Shown: positions 7,916-17,135 of the stretch, piece by piece
How the letters are laid out: each line of letters starts with the position of its first letter
Numbering within the stretch: the stretch's first letter is position 1
From: Shimia sp. Alg240-R146
GTDB lineage: Bacteria > Pseudomonadota > Alphaproteobacteria > Rhodobacterales > Rhodobacteraceae
DNA length: 64,000 nucleotides
Direction of reading: 5' to 3'
Assembly: GCF_947331465.1 (NCBI RefSeq)
Contig: NZ_CAMZOK010000001.1
Coordinates: 1,550,001 to 1,614,000, forward strand
Made by a program: the position numbers and the translations under genes
Notes under the pieces: model-generated
What the model was told of the DNA's origin: nothing
Seen by the model: only the letters and a program-made list of their open reading frames with translations
Databases searched by the model: none

Positions 7916-9103
7916 ATGAGCGATTGGAACACACGCACAAAACTGGTGCACGGTGGCACGCGACGCAGCCAATACAATGAAGTCAGCGAAGCGATTTTCC
8001 TGACCCAGGGGTTTGTTTACGACAGTGCCGAGCAGGCTGAGGCACGGTTTATCGAGACCGGGCCGGATGAGTTCATTTATGCACGCTACGGCAACCCGAC
8101 CGTGGCGATGTTTGAAGAGCGGATAGCCCTACTGGAGGGCGCAGAAGACGCTTTTGCCACCGCAAGCGGCATGGCGGCGGTCAGCGGTGCGTTGACCTCT
8201 ATGCTGAAGGCGGGCGACCATGTGGTCAGCGCCAAGGCGTTGTTCGGCTCGTGTCTTTATATTCTCGAAGAGATCCTGACACGCTACGGGGTCGACGTGA
8301 CATTTGTGGACGGCACCAACCTTGATGAATGGCGCGCGGCTGTACGCGACGACACCAAGGCAGTGTTTTTCGAAAGCATGTCCAACCCGACACTTGAAGT
8401 GATCGACGTGGCTGCGGTGGCCGAGATTGCACATGCCAAAGGTGCAAAGGTCGTGGTGGATAACGTGTTTTCGACGCCCGTGTTCAGTGGCGCAATTGCG
8501 CAAGGCGCGGATGCGGTGATTTATTCCGCAACCAAACACATTGACGGGCAGGGGCGGTGCCTTGGCGGCGTGATCCTTGGCTCGCAAGAGTTCATACGCA
8601 AGACCGTTGAGCCTTACATGAAGCATACCGGCGGCAGCATGAGCCCGTTCAATGCCTGGGTTTTGCTAAAAGGTCTGGAGACCATTGATCTGCGCGTTCG
8701 GGCGCAAGCGGCGAGCGCTTTGGCAATTGCAGAAGCACTTGAAGGCGATGCGGGGCTTGAGCGGGTGATTTATCCCGGACTAAAGGGCCACGCGCAGAAC
8801 GCATTGGTGCAGACCCAATTGGGTGGCAAAGGCGGCACCGTTTTGTCGCTGGACCTCAAGGGCGGCCAAAAGGCGGCGTTCAAGTTTCTGAACGCGCTGG
8901 AGATTGCGGTGATTTCCAACAATCTTGGCGATGCGAAGTCTATTGCGACCCATCCGGCAACCACGACACATCAGCGTTTGCCTGAAGATCAGAAAGTTGC
9001 TCTGGGCATCACGCCGGGATTGGTGCGCTTTTCCGTGGGATTGGAAGACGCCGATGATCTGATCAAGGACATCAAACAGGCAGTTGCTGCGTCGAAGGCC
9101 TAA
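7916..9103 (+). CDS. metZ: O-succinylhomoserine sulfhydrylase
   Basis: This 395-residue PLP enzyme of the Cys/Met metabolism fold has Lys207 (YSATKHIDGQGR) as the likely Schiff-base lysine, YARYGNPT near residues 55-62 and NPTLEVIDVAAV. It makes homocysteine from an activated homoserine and sulfide. MetZ is the best fit by motif and by its SAM-II leader; MetY or MetB-like cystathionine synthase activity is less likely. The start is the ATG at 7916 behind GGGAGAGA; the open frame upstream is leader RNA. A terminator follows at 9127-9160. Confidence 0.93.
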   Translation: MSDWNTRTKLVHGGTRRSQYNEVSEAIFLTQGFVYDSAEQAEARFIETGPDEFIYARYGNPTVAMFEERIALLEGAEDAFATASGMAAVSGALTSMLKAGDHVVSAKALFGSCLYILEEILTRYGVDVTFVDGTNLDEWRAAVRDDTKAVFFESMSNPTLEVIDVAAVAEIAHAKGAKVVVDNVFSTPVFSGAIAQGADAVIYSATKHIDGQGRCLGGVILGSQEFIRKTVEPYMKHTGGSMSPFNAWVLLKGLETIDLRVRAQAASALAIAEALEGDAGLERVIYPGLKGHAQNALVQTQLGGKGGTVLSLDLKGGQKAAFKFLNALEIAVISNNLGDAKSIATHPATTTHQRLPEDQKVALGITPGLVRFSVGLEDADDLIKDIKQAVAASKA

Positions 9104-9126
9104 GTTCCGCAATAACGGAACATTAG

Positions 9127-9160
9127 AAAAAAGCGGTGCCTGGTCGGGTACCGCTTTTTC
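9127..9160 (+). terminator. intrinsic terminator after metZ
   Basis: AAAAAAGCGGTGCC pairs with GGTACCGCTTTTTC (one G-U pair) across a 6-base loop and ends in a T-run. Confidence 0.85.
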
Positions 9161-9278
9161 TATTGTTGGAAGACTGAACCGCAACGTCGTATTGGGCGTA
9201 ATAGAAAGCGTAATTGGCATTTGGCCAGATCAACTATTAGGTTAGACAAGCGCAATGGACGCGAAAGGCGGTTGGATC

Positions 9279-10376
9279 ATGAATATGCAGACTCCGAAAG
9301 CACATGATGAGATCACACGGGACGACGCAGCTGCGGCGCTCGAGAAGCTGCGCGCTTGGGCTGCTGACGCGTCAGTTACCGAGATCGCCGAGCTGGATCC
9401 GGCCATTGCCCGTCTCTTGCCCGATCAGCCCAAGGCGAATTATCCGGCGCTGTCGCGCGCATATGATCCGGAGTTTGCGGTCACGCCCGAGTACCGCGCG
9501 ACGTTGCCGGACTTGCAGAACGGTCCATCAAGCCTGATCAAAGGCGAAAAGCAGCAGATCCAGCACGTCGGCATCTCGAATTTCCGCTTGCCCATCCGGT
9601 TTCACACACGGGACAATGGCGACATTGCTTTGCAAACCAGTGTCACCGGCACGGTTAGTCTTGAAGCGGATAAGAAGGGCATCAACATGTCCCGCATTAT
9701 GCGCTCGTTTTACAAACACGCAGAAAAGACGTTCAGTTTTGAGGTCATGGAGGCCGCTTTGGCGGATTACATCACTGATCTGGAGAGTTTTGATGCGCGG
9801 TTGCAGATGCGGTTTAGCTATCCGATGAAGATCATGTCGCTACGCTCTGAGCTGGAAGGGTATCAATACTACGACATCGCCTTGGAAAAAGTGCAGCAGG
9901 ACGGTGTGCTGCATAAGGTGATGCATCTGGATTATGTGTATTCGTCGACATGCCCATGTTCGCTGGAGTTGAGCGAACATGCGCGGTCAGAACGCGGGCA
10001 GTTGGCGACGCCGCATTCGCAGCGATCAGTCGCGCGGATTTCGGTAAAGGTCACCGACGGCATGTTGTGGTTTGAGGATCTGATTGACCTGGCGCGCGCG
10101 GCAGTGCCGACCGAGACACAGGTTATGGTCAAACGCGAAGACGAGCAGGCATTTGCCGAGCTCAATGCAGCCAACCCAATTTTTGTCGAAGACGCGGCGC
10201 GGCTTTTCTGTGAGCAGCTCAAGGCCGACCCGCGGATCGGTGATTTTCGCGTGATCGCGAGCCATCAGGAAAGCTTGCACAGTCATGATGCAGTGTCAGT
10301 ATTGACGGACGGGCGGTTTTTTGAGGCACAAAGCCTTGATCCAAAACTGTTTACCACTCTGTTCCATGTTGGCTGA
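9279..10376 (+). CDS. folE2: GTP cyclohydrolase FolE2 (type IB)
   Basis: This ~365-residue protein of the GTP cyclohydrolase IB family converts GTP to dihydroneopterin triphosphate, the first step towards folate. Family marks are SNFRLPIRF, SFYKHAEKTFSFEVME, the metal-binding cysteine region SSTCPCSLELSEHARS and SHQESLHSHDAV near the C-terminus. I place the start at ATG 9279, 8 bases after AAGGCGG; an in-frame ATG at 9255 would add eight atypical residues. It stands alone between the metZ terminator and trkH. folB and folP occur later in the window, at 31.6-33.7 kb. Confidence 0.93.
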   Translation: MNMQTPKAHDEITRDDAAAALEKLRAWAADASVTEIAELDPAIARLLPDQPKANYPALSRAYDPEFAVTPEYRATLPDLQNGPSSLIKGEKQQIQHVGISNFRLPIRFHTRDNGDIALQTSVTGTVSLEADKKGINMSRIMRSFYKHAEKTFSFEVMEAALADYITDLESFDARLQMRFSYPMKIMSLRSELEGYQYYDIALEKVQQDGVLHKVMHLDYVYSSTCPCSLELSEHARSERGQLATPHSQRSVARISVKVTDGMLWFEDLIDLARAAVPTETQVMVKREDEQAFAELNAANPIFVEDAARLFCEQLKADPRIGDFRVIASHQESLHSHDAVSVLTDGRFFEAQSLDPKLFTTLFHVG

Positions 10377-10519
10377 GGGTTCGGTCCTGCCAAAAGGCGT
10401 CGCGACCGGTCTTTAAGGGGGCGATTTCGCAGATCTTCCCCAAGGGCAAGGCGAAAACCGCTGTTTGAGGCCATGGATCACGCTTGACAGGGGCTAAGAG
10501 TGCGGCCAACCCTGCGGCC

Positions 10520-11968
10520 ATGCTGGACCTGAGACCCGTTGGATATTTGATTGGCATGTTGGTGGCCAGCCTTGGGCTGACCATGCTGTTGCCGATGGCG
10601 GTTGATCTCTATGATGGGGACGCCCATTGGAGCGCGTTTTTCTTTAGCGGATTGATTTCGTTTCTGATTGGCGGGCTTGTGGCGCTGTCATGCCACAATG
10701 CGCGGGCCTCGCGTCTGACGTTGCAGCAGACCTTTTTGCTGACGACCGGTGTTTGGCTGGCGTTGCCGATGTTTGGCGCGTTGCCGTTTGTGCTGGGCGC
10801 CACCGAGGCGCGGGTGGTGGATGCGTTCTTTGAAGCCATGTCAGGTCTCACGACCACCGGCTCGACGGTGTTTTCCGGCCTTGAGGATTTGCCACGCGGG
10901 ATCCTGTTGTGGCGTGGGTTGCTGCAGTGGCTGGGCGGTATTGGTATTATTGTTGTCGCAATGGTGTTCCTGCCGGAGTTGCGGGTTGGCGGCATGCAGA
11001 TCTTCCGCAGTGAAGGCTTTGATACGCTTGGAAAAATTCTGCCGCGTGCGACAGAGATTTCCAGCCGTATTTCGATCATTTATCTCGCGCTGACGGGCAT
11101 TTGCGCGTTGGCTTATGCGATCACTGGTATGGGGAAATTTGACTCGCTTGTACATGCGATGACGACCATCGCCACAGGTGGGTTTGCAAATTACGACGCC
11201 TCCTTCGGGGCCTTTGGGGCCGGGGCAGAGTACGTCGCGGTTGTTTTCATGTTTCTTGCGGCGTTGCCGTTTGTGCGGTTTGTGCAGTTGACCGCCGGCA
11301 GCGCTAAACCGCTGTTTCTCGACAGCCAGATCCGGACGTTTTTCTTCGTGGCGGGCTCCATCGTTTTGATGCTGGCGTTGTGGCAAGTCATGGTGATGGG
11401 CATTCGGTCCGAAGAAGGCCTGCGCAAGGCGCTGTTCAACTCGATCTCGATCATGACCGGCACCGGCTATGCCAGCGCGGATTATATGTTGTGGGGCGGG
11501 TTTCCGGTTTCGGTGCTGTTTTTTGCCGGGCTGATTGGCGGCTGCGCGGGATCGACGGCCTGTTCGATCAAGGTCTTTCGTTACCAGCTGTTGTTTGCGT
11601 CGATCAAAGTACAGATCCGCAAAATTCAGCACCCAAGCGGTGTGTTCATGGCGACCTATCAGGGGCGCAAGATCGAAGATGATGTGCTGAGCTCTGTGAT
11701 GAGCTTTTTTGTGTTCTTCACAGTGTCGCTTGGGGTTTTGGCCGTGTTGCTGGGATTGACCGGGCTGGATTTCACTACAGCCCTGTCCGGCGCGGCGGCG
11801 GCTTTGGCAAACATCGGACCCGGCTTGGGAGATATCATCGGACCAGCGGGCAATTTTGCGACACTTAACGACTCGGCCAAATGGCTTTTGGCGGCGGGCA
11901 TGTTGATTGGCCGTCTGGAGCTTTTGGCGGTCTACGTACTATTCACAGTTCAATTCTGGAGGGCCTGA
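10520..11968 (+). CDS. trkH: Trk-type potassium uptake protein TrkH
   Basis: This ~482-residue integral membrane protein has the four pore-loop repeats of TrkH/KtrB: SGLTTTGSTV, TTIATGGF, SIMTGTGYA and ALANIGPG. These form the K+ selectivity filter. About ten hydrophobic helices are visible, along with the GCAGSTACSIKVFR segment typical of TrkH. It needs the NAD-binding partner TrkA, which is not in this window. The start is taken at ATG 10520 (MLDLRPVGYLIG); an in-frame TTG at 10484 is less likely. The stop overlaps the next start as TGATG. Confidence 0.93.
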   Translation: MLDLRPVGYLIGMLVASLGLTMLLPMAVDLYDGDAHWSAFFFSGLISFLIGGLVALSCHNARASRLTLQQTFLLTTGVWLALPMFGALPFVLGATEARVVDAFFEAMSGLTTTGSTVFSGLEDLPRGILLWRGLLQWLGGIGIIVVAMVFLPELRVGGMQIFRSEGFDTLGKILPRATEISSRISIIYLALTGICALAYAITGMGKFDSLVHAMTTIATGGFANYDASFGAFGAGAEYVAVVFMFLAALPFVRFVQLTAGSAKPLFLDSQIRTFFFVAGSIVLMLALWQVMVMGIRSEEGLRKALFNSISIMTGTGYASADYMLWGGFPVSVLFFAGLIGGCAGSTACSIKVFRYQLLFASIKVQIRKIQHPSGVFMATYQGRKIEDDVLSSVMSFFVFFTVSLGVLAVLLGLTGLDFTTALSGAAAALANIGPGLGDIIGPAGNFATLNDSAKWLLAAGMLIGRLELLAVYVLFTVQFWRA

Positions 11969-13584
11969 TGGGTCAAAAAGATGAAGCGATGCGCCCCTTG
12001 GGAGCGCAGATCTCGCATATGTTGAAATCACGCGGTGTGGACGTGATTTTTGGCATTCCGGGTGTGCATAACGTCGAGATGTATCGCGGCATCGAAGAAG
12101 CCGGCATCACCCATGTTCTGGCGCGTCACGAGCAGGGGGCGGGTTTCATGGCGGATGGCTATGCGCGCGCCAGCGGCAAGCCGGGGGTGGCTTATGTGAT
12201 CACCGGCCCCGGGCTGTGCAATATCATGACGCCGATGGGGCAGGCCTATTCCGACAGCGTGTCGGTGCTGACGATATCCAGCTGTCTGGATGAGCACGTG
12301 GGCCATCGCGGCCAGTTGCACCAGATGCGGGATCAGCGCGCGGCGGCGGCGACAGTCTGTGACTGGTCAGAAGAGGCGCGCACGCCTCGGGCGGCCTATG
12401 ATTTGATTGATCGGGCATTCACCGAGTTTGAGAGCCAGCGGCCACGATCCAAGCACATTCAAGTGCCGATTGGGTTGCTGGGCACGATGGCGCCTGAGGC
12501 ACCAGAGGCGCGGCCCGGCGCAATGGAAAGCCATTCAGCGTTTGCCGCAGGCGATGTGCGAGGCGTGGCGCAGGATCTGGTAACTGCCAAAAAGCCTCTG
12601 TTCATCTTGGGCGGTGGGTTGGCGGCGTCTGGTCAGGCGGCGGGGCTTCATATGCGGCAATTGCTCTGCAGAAGCGGTGCGGCTGCGTTCATGACCTATG
12701 CGGGCTCGGGCCTATTGGCATCTGATGACGAAATGAGCTTTGGCACCTATCTGGGGCGCGGTGAAAGCAAACGGATTATTGGCGAGAGCGATCTGGTCAT
12801 CGCAATTGGCACAGAGTTGAGCGAGAACGATCTGTGGCGCGATGAGTTGGGCCACACAGGACGTCTGGTGCGGGTGGACATTGATCCCGAAGTGTTGGCG
12901 GACCGGCACCGGGCTGACACCACGTTGCAGACGGAGGCGTTTGCCTTTGTATTGGCGCTAAAGGCCGCGATGCCAGAAAATGATGTCGCGCCCAAATGGG
13001 CGGCAAAAGAGGTTGCTGCGGCCAAAGCGCGGTTCCGTGCCGAAAGCGATGCGGAGAGGCCAGGTATCGCGCGTATCTGTGATGCGCTTCGCCATGTAAT
13101 GCCGCAAGATGCGATGATTTATTCCGACATGACGCAGTTTGCCTATGTCGCTAAAGAAGTCTGGGATCTGGACCGGGCGGGCCATTGGCACCACCCCACG
13201 GGATTTGGCACGCTGGGCTACGCGTTGCCGGCCTCCATTGGCGGCGCGATGGCGCGACGGGGCAAACCGACGGTGTGCATCGCAGGCGACTATGGGTTTC
13301 AGTACACAGTGCAGGAATTGGGCGCGGCGGTGGAGATGAAGCTGCCGATCCCGATCTTGTTGTGGGACAACCATAAGCTCAAGGAAATCGAGGACAGTAT
13401 GGTCGAAAGCCAGATTGCACCAAATGCGGTGGTCGCGCTGAACCCGGATTTTTGCAAGCTGGCAGAGAGCTATGGCTGTTTGGCGACGGAGCCTGCGACA
13501 TTGGAAGAGTTGCAGGGCGCGTTGAGCAAGGCCTTTGAGGCGGACCGGCCGACAATGATCCGCATGACGGCAGCGATGTCGTAG
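11968..13584 (+). CDS. aruI: ThDP-dependent decarboxylase, 5-guanidino-2-oxopentanoate decarboxylase-like
   Basis: This 538-residue thiamine-diphosphate enzyme of the acetolactate synthase/decarboxylase superfamily has an N-terminal Pyr domain with the activating Glu in RHEQGAGFMADGYAR and a central domain around 190-320. The C-terminal ThDP domain has the GDYGFQYTVQELG and LLWDNHKLKEIED block that binds Mg-ThDP. The best resemblance is to AruI, which decarboxylates the 2-ketoacid of arginine in the transaminase route. Related 2-oxoacid decarboxylases remain possible. A GGAGG 5 bases before the ATG and a TGATG overlap show coupling to trkH, an odd pairing. Confidence 0.75.
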   Translation: MGQKDEAMRPLGAQISHMLKSRGVDVIFGIPGVHNVEMYRGIEEAGITHVLARHEQGAGFMADGYARASGKPGVAYVITGPGLCNIMTPMGQAYSDSVSVLTISSCLDEHVGHRGQLHQMRDQRAAAATVCDWSEEARTPRAAYDLIDRAFTEFESQRPRSKHIQVPIGLLGTMAPEAPEARPGAMESHSAFAAGDVRGVAQDLVTAKKPLFILGGGLAASGQAAGLHMRQLLCRSGAAAFMTYAGSGLLASDDEMSFGTYLGRGESKRIIGESDLVIAIGTELSENDLWRDELGHTGRLVRVDIDPEVLADRHRADTTLQTEAFAFVLALKAAMPENDVAPKWAAKEVAAAKARFRAESDAERPGIARICDALRHVMPQDAMIYSDMTQFAYVAKEVWDLDRAGHWHHPTGFGTLGYALPASIGGAMARRGKPTVCIAGDYGFQYTVQELGAAVEMKLPIPILLWDNHKLKEIEDSMVESQIAPNAVVALNPDFCKLAESYGCLATEPATLEELQGALSKAFEADRPTMIRMTAAMS

Positions 13585-13831
13585 GCACCGGCAAGGCGCT
13601 TTGGAAGCAAAAAAGGCGATGTCCGCATCTGGTGTTGGTCACAACAATCCCAGAAGCGGACATTGGGCCGACTGCGGCGAAATCTCACTTTGAGCCCATA
13701 TTGACCAATGCTGCAACTTGTATGAATGGCTGCTTCGCTTGGCGAAGACGGAAAGTTCGGTTTCGCAAAAGTTAGAAGAAAAGCGGCGATGCCAAAACTG
13801 ACACCGCCGTTTTTTGCTCGCATTGCTACAT
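13585..13831. other. gene-free gap at left edge of the catabolic block
   Basis: No supported gene lies here. TGTCCGC (13620-13626) mirrors GCGGACA (13656-13662). AGCGGACATT (13655-13664) and GGCTGCTTC (13728-13736) reappear in inverted orientation in the gap at 20948-21225. The right end holds the terminator described separately. Confidence 0.4.
13779..13816. terminator. bidirectional terminator between convergent genes
   Basis: AAAAGCGGCG (13779-13788) pairs with CGCCGTTTTT (13805-13814), leaving T-runs on both strands. It serves the minus-strand TRAP operon ending at 13832 and possibly the plus-strand decarboxylase gene. Confidence 0.7.
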
Positions 13832-15241
13832 CTAGTTCGTGATGATTTCTGGCCCCATGAACGTATTTGGCAGTATGGTCGAAATCCACGGCACATAGGT
13901 CACCAGGATCAAGAAAACAAAGAGCACCGCGAGGAATGGTAGTGCCGCACGCACTACGCTCATCATTGGCATACCGGCGACACCGGAGGTAACAAAGAGG
14001 TTCAGTCCAACCGGAGGTGTAATCATACCGATCTCCATATTGACGACCATGATGATGCCGAGATGGATCGGATCAATGCCAAGCTCGATCGCGATTGGGA
14101 ACACCAGTGGCGCTACGATCACCAGCAGTCCCGACGGTTCCATGAACTGGCCGCCGATCAACAGGATGATGTTGACGACTATCAAGAACATAACCGGCCC
14201 GAAGCCCGCAGAAAGCATCGCATTGGCGATATGTTGTGGGATTTGTTCGTCTGTTAGAACGTGCTTCAAGATAAGCGCGTTTGCGATCACGAACAGCAAC
14301 GTGACTGTCAGCTTGCCGGCATCGAACAAAGTGCGTTGTGTATCTGGATGGAAAAACGCGGTCACGATGGCCCATGGGCGGCTCCGCAACGGAATGCTGC
14401 CGGGGGTTTCGTTCACCGCTGCAGCGGAAAGACTACGTGGCTGTCTATCTGCGAGTGGCCCCATATCCTTGTAGACGAACGTCGCGATGAAGAACGCATA
14501 GACTGCGGCGACTGCGGCCGCTTCGGTTGGGGTAAAAATGCCCCCGTAGATGCCGCCAAGGATGATGACGATCAGGAAAAGTCCCCAGCCCGCCTCACGG
14601 CCAGAGGCAACGATTTCGCCCCAACCCTGCCACTCACCCTTGGGCAAATTCTTAATTCTTGCGATGACATAAATGGTCGTCATCAGCATGAAACCGGCTA
14701 GCAATCCGGGGATGACCCCAGCCAGAAACATACGACCGACTGAAACCTCAACCGACGCAGCATAGACCACCATCACGATGGACGGTGGGATCAAGATACC
14801 CAATGTCCCTGCTGTACAGATGACGCCTGCGGCAAAGTCTTTGGTATACCCGACCTGTCGCATACCTCCGATCACGATGGTTCCGATTGCCACAACAGTC
14901 GCAGGCGAAGATCCTGAAAGAGCCGCAAACAGCATACAGGCGAAAACGCCAGCAATTGCCAGCCCACCGGGCAGGTGCCCGACACAGGCAATTGAGAACC
15001 GAATGATCCGTTGGGCAACGCCGCCTGTCGTCATGAAGGAAGACGCTAATATAAAGAACGGGATAGCGAGCAGGGTATAGTGCCCCTCAAACGCGCTGAA
15101 TAGGGTTTGTGCCACTGATGCCAGTGAGCTGTCTGAATAGACCAACAGAAAAAGAACCGATGACATGCCAAGCGAAATGGCAATCGGAACACCGATCAGC
15201 ATGAGGCCGATGACCATTGAAAAGAGAAGTGCGACTTCCAT
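13832..15241 (-). CDS. dctM: TRAP transporter large permease (DctM)
   Basis: This 469-residue protein has about 12 hydrophobic helices and DctM signatures: MEVALLFSMVIGLMLIGVPIA at the start, AALSGSSPATVVAIG, GTLGILIPPSIVMVVYA and the late GMITPPVGLNLFV repeat. It is the Na+-coupled transport subunit of a TRAP uptake system. It is slightly longer than usual because of a hydrophilic insert around residues 265-305 (DRQPRSLSAAAVNET). Start and the DctQ stop overlap by one base (TAATG). It ends before a terminator. Confidence 0.95.
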   Translation of the reverse strand: MEVALLFSMVIGLMLIGVPIAISLGMSSVLFLLVYSDSSLASVAQTLFSAFEGHYTLLAIPFFILASSFMTTGGVAQRIIRFSIACVGHLPGGLAIAGVFACMLFAALSGSSPATVVAIGTIVIGGMRQVGYTKDFAAGVICTAGTLGILIPPSIVMVVYAASVEVSVGRMFLAGVIPGLLAGFMLMTTIYVIARIKNLPKGEWQGWGEIVASGREAGWGLFLIVIILGGIYGGIFTPTEAAAVAAVYAFFIATFVYKDMGPLADRQPRSLSAAAVNETPGSIPLRSRPWAIVTAFFHPDTQRTLFDAGKLTVTLLFVIANALILKHVLTDEQIPQHIANAMLSAGFGPVMFLIVVNIILLIGGQFMEPSGLLVIVAPLVFPIAIELGIDPIHLGIIMVVNMEIGMITPPVGLNLFVTSGVAGMPMMSVVRAALPFLAVLFVFLILVTYVPWISTILPNTFMGPEIITN

Positions 15242-15906
15242 TAGCTTTCTCCCTGCCTCTGTTCGCGGATTTCTTGAATTTCGTCTTCAACCTCGTGGCT
15301 GGCCACAACGCGGTCGGTTTTGCCAGACCAAAGCGCCCAGCCAGCTTGGACAAAGCGCAAAAGTAACAGCGCCATTGATAATGGCAGAACAACGTAGGGC
15401 AGCAGGCGGGGGATTTTTTCGTAGCTTTGGCCGTCGTTGAACACGGTTTCCATCCAGCCCAAAACAGCGGGATGCGGGATGTCATTGACCTCGTACCATC
15501 CCTTGCCGCGGAAGCTCTCCTCAAACCCAAGCGGGAACCAGCGCCCATCGGTGCCAGGAAGGTTCGCGAAGTTGGCCCAGTAGTCCCATGCGCCTTTCAA
15601 CATTAGAAAGCTAAAAGCGATACAGACGGCAACCGCAGCCAGCCCCATCATGCGACGTGGTTTTGGTGTCAGTGCATTGATGACGATGTCGACGCCCAAA
15701 TGCGCGCCTTTCTTGACCGCATAGGATGCACCGAGTAGAACGAGCCAACCGAACAAAAAGACGGTCAGCTCCAACGCCCAAAGAATATTCTGATTGAAGC
15801 CGTATCGCATGACGACATTGGCGAATGTGATTAATGTCATCACGCCAAGGATGCCCGCAATTAGGGTCTCTTCTATCCGATCAATGAACGATCTCGTGTG
15901 ATCCAT
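15241..15906 (-). CDS. dctQ: TRAP transporter small permease (DctQ)
   Basis: This 221-residue protein has four hydrophobic helices in the DctQ arrangement, with the characteristic NVVMRYGF and GASYAVKKGAHLGVDI motifs in the first half. The second half has an unusual 50-residue soluble insertion around 125-175 (LPGTDGRWFPLGFEE) before the last helix. This larger DctQ type is common in TRAP systems for dicarboxylates and keto acids. It is translationally coupled to dctM and follows dctP by 56 bases. Confidence 0.93.
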   Translation of the reverse strand: MDHTRSFIDRIEETLIAGILGVMTLITFANVVMRYGFNQNILWALELTVFLFGWLVLLGASYAVKKGAHLGVDIVINALTPKPRRMMGLAAVAVCIAFSFLMLKGAWDYWANFANLPGTDGRWFPLGFEESFRGKGWYEVNDIPHPAVLGWMETVFNDGQSYEKIPRLLPYVVLPLSMALLLLRFVQAGWALWSGKTDRVVASHEVEDEIQEIREQRQGES

Positions 15907-15962
15907 GTCGGACCTCCCTTTGCGTGCCGAGGGCAGATCAACCGCCCTCGGCTACTTCTGAT

Positions 15963-16964
15963 TTAGGTGCCGCCGTTGAACGACTGTGCCGCGTCGATCA
16001 TGTCTTGGCCGACGTCGTCAGAGAATTGCTCCCAAACCGGTTTCATCGCATTGACCCACGCCAAACGTTCTTCTGCTGTGAGGGTGCGCACCTCGCCACC
16101 GGCATCGATGATGGCCTGACGATTGGCCTGGTTCACCGCAAAGGACTCTGCGTTTCGAAGCTCTGTGACTTCATCCAAGATCGTCAAGAATTGGTCACGG
16201 ACATCGGCATCCAAGCCTTCAAGCCAATCGACATTCGTCACGACCAAATAGTCGATAACACCGTGGTTGGTTTCGGTAATGCCATCCTGAACCTCGAAGA
16301 ACTTTTTGCCATAGATGTTGGACCAAACGTTCTCTTGGCCGTCGACAACGCCTTGTTGAAGTGCGCCATAGACCTCTGAGAAGGCCATCTTTTGCGGCGC
16401 GCCACCGATCGCTTCCATCTGCGCGACAAGAACGTCGGATGACATCACGCGGAACTTGAGCCCGTCAGCGTCTGCTGGTGACATTAAAGGAACATTGGCG
16501 GACATTTGCTTCATGCCATTGTGCCAGAAGGTCAGACCCTGAAGACCTCGGTTCTGCATGCTGTCTAGCAGTGCCTGCCCAGCCTCAGATGCTTGAAACG
16601 CATCAACAGCCTCGATGTCTTCAAACATGAAAGGCAGGTCGAAAATACGGAATTGCTTGGTGAATTTTTCAAACTTTGACAGCGACGGTGCGGCGAGTTG
16701 AACGTCACCCTGCAGTAGCGCCTCTAGCACCTTGTTGTCATCATAAAGGGTGGAGTTCGGAAAAACCTCCATACAGGCTGTTCCGTCCATCTCGGTGTTG
16801 ACGCGCTCGGCCAGCAAAGTGGCCGCGATGCCCTTGGGGTGCTTGTCTGTGTTCGTGACGTGGCTGAACTTGATGACGATCTCGCCTTCGTCGCAAGCCG
16901 CGAAAGCTGACGAAGCACTTGTCGCCAATGTCAGGGATAGTGCAGTGGTTAGCAGAAATTTCAT
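15963..16964 (-). CDS. dctP: TRAP transporter periplasmic binding protein (DctP)
   Basis: This 333-residue protein has a cleavable signal peptide (MKFLLTTALSLTLATSASSAFA) and the DctP family features: IKFSHVTNTDKHPKG, LPFMFEDIEA, the GLKFRVMSS segment containing the Arg that salt-bridges a substrate carboxylate, and VVDGQENVWSNIY. The substrate is therefore expected to be a small organic acid. The start is ATG 16964 behind GAGGAGG; an upstream in-frame extension is non-homologous. It is divergent from the hydrolase gene at 17136, sharing an operator-bearing gap. Confidence 0.94.
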   Translation of the reverse strand: MKFLLTTALSLTLATSASSAFAACDEGEIVIKFSHVTNTDKHPKGIAATLLAERVNTEMDGTACMEVFPNSTLYDDNKVLEALLQGDVQLAAPSLSKFEKFTKQFRIFDLPFMFEDIEAVDAFQASEAGQALLDSMQNRGLQGLTFWHNGMKQMSANVPLMSPADADGLKFRVMSSDVLVAQMEAIGGAPQKMAFSEVYGALQQGVVDGQENVWSNIYGKKFFEVQDGITETNHGVIDYLVVTNVDWLEGLDADVRDQFLTILDEVTELRNAESFAVNQANRQAIIDAGGEVRTLTAEERLAWVNAMKPVWEQFSDDVGQDMIDAAQSFNGGT

Positions 16965-17048
16965 GGTATCCTCCTCTGATCCGGTTCGCGGCACCATGCG
17001 ATGCTGCAAATGTCGTTAAAGACTATCGAGGTTTCACATGAGGATTAG

Positions 17049-17094
17049 TCGGCATTACTGATCAGATTTGCCGATTAAACCTTTTGATTTAATC
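17049..17094. promoter_or_regulatory. two dyads between dctP and the hydrolase operon
   Basis: TCGGCA (17049-17054) mirrors TGCCGA (17069-17074) around a central CTGATCAG (17058-17065), making a 26-bp dyad with 20 of 26 symmetric positions. Directly after it, GATTAAA (17073-17079) mirrors TTTAATC (17088-17094). Overlapping dyads in a divergent promoter fit recognition and activation sites of the LysR regulator encoded at 20048. This is an inference. Confidence 0.5.
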
Positions 17095-17135
17095 TGAGAT
17101 AGTGGATAAAAATTCATGTCCTCAGGGGGATCGAA

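Noticed and set aside
9104..9121. GTTCCG...CGGAAC dyad after metZ as another IclR-type site
   Set aside because: Spacing is six bases rather than the 6-3-6 layout, and it lies downstream of a gene, next to a terminator.
10484..10489. TTGACA as a -35 element or TTG start for trkH
   Set aside because: No -10 element lies at the right distance, and the TrkH N-terminus fits the ATG at 10520.
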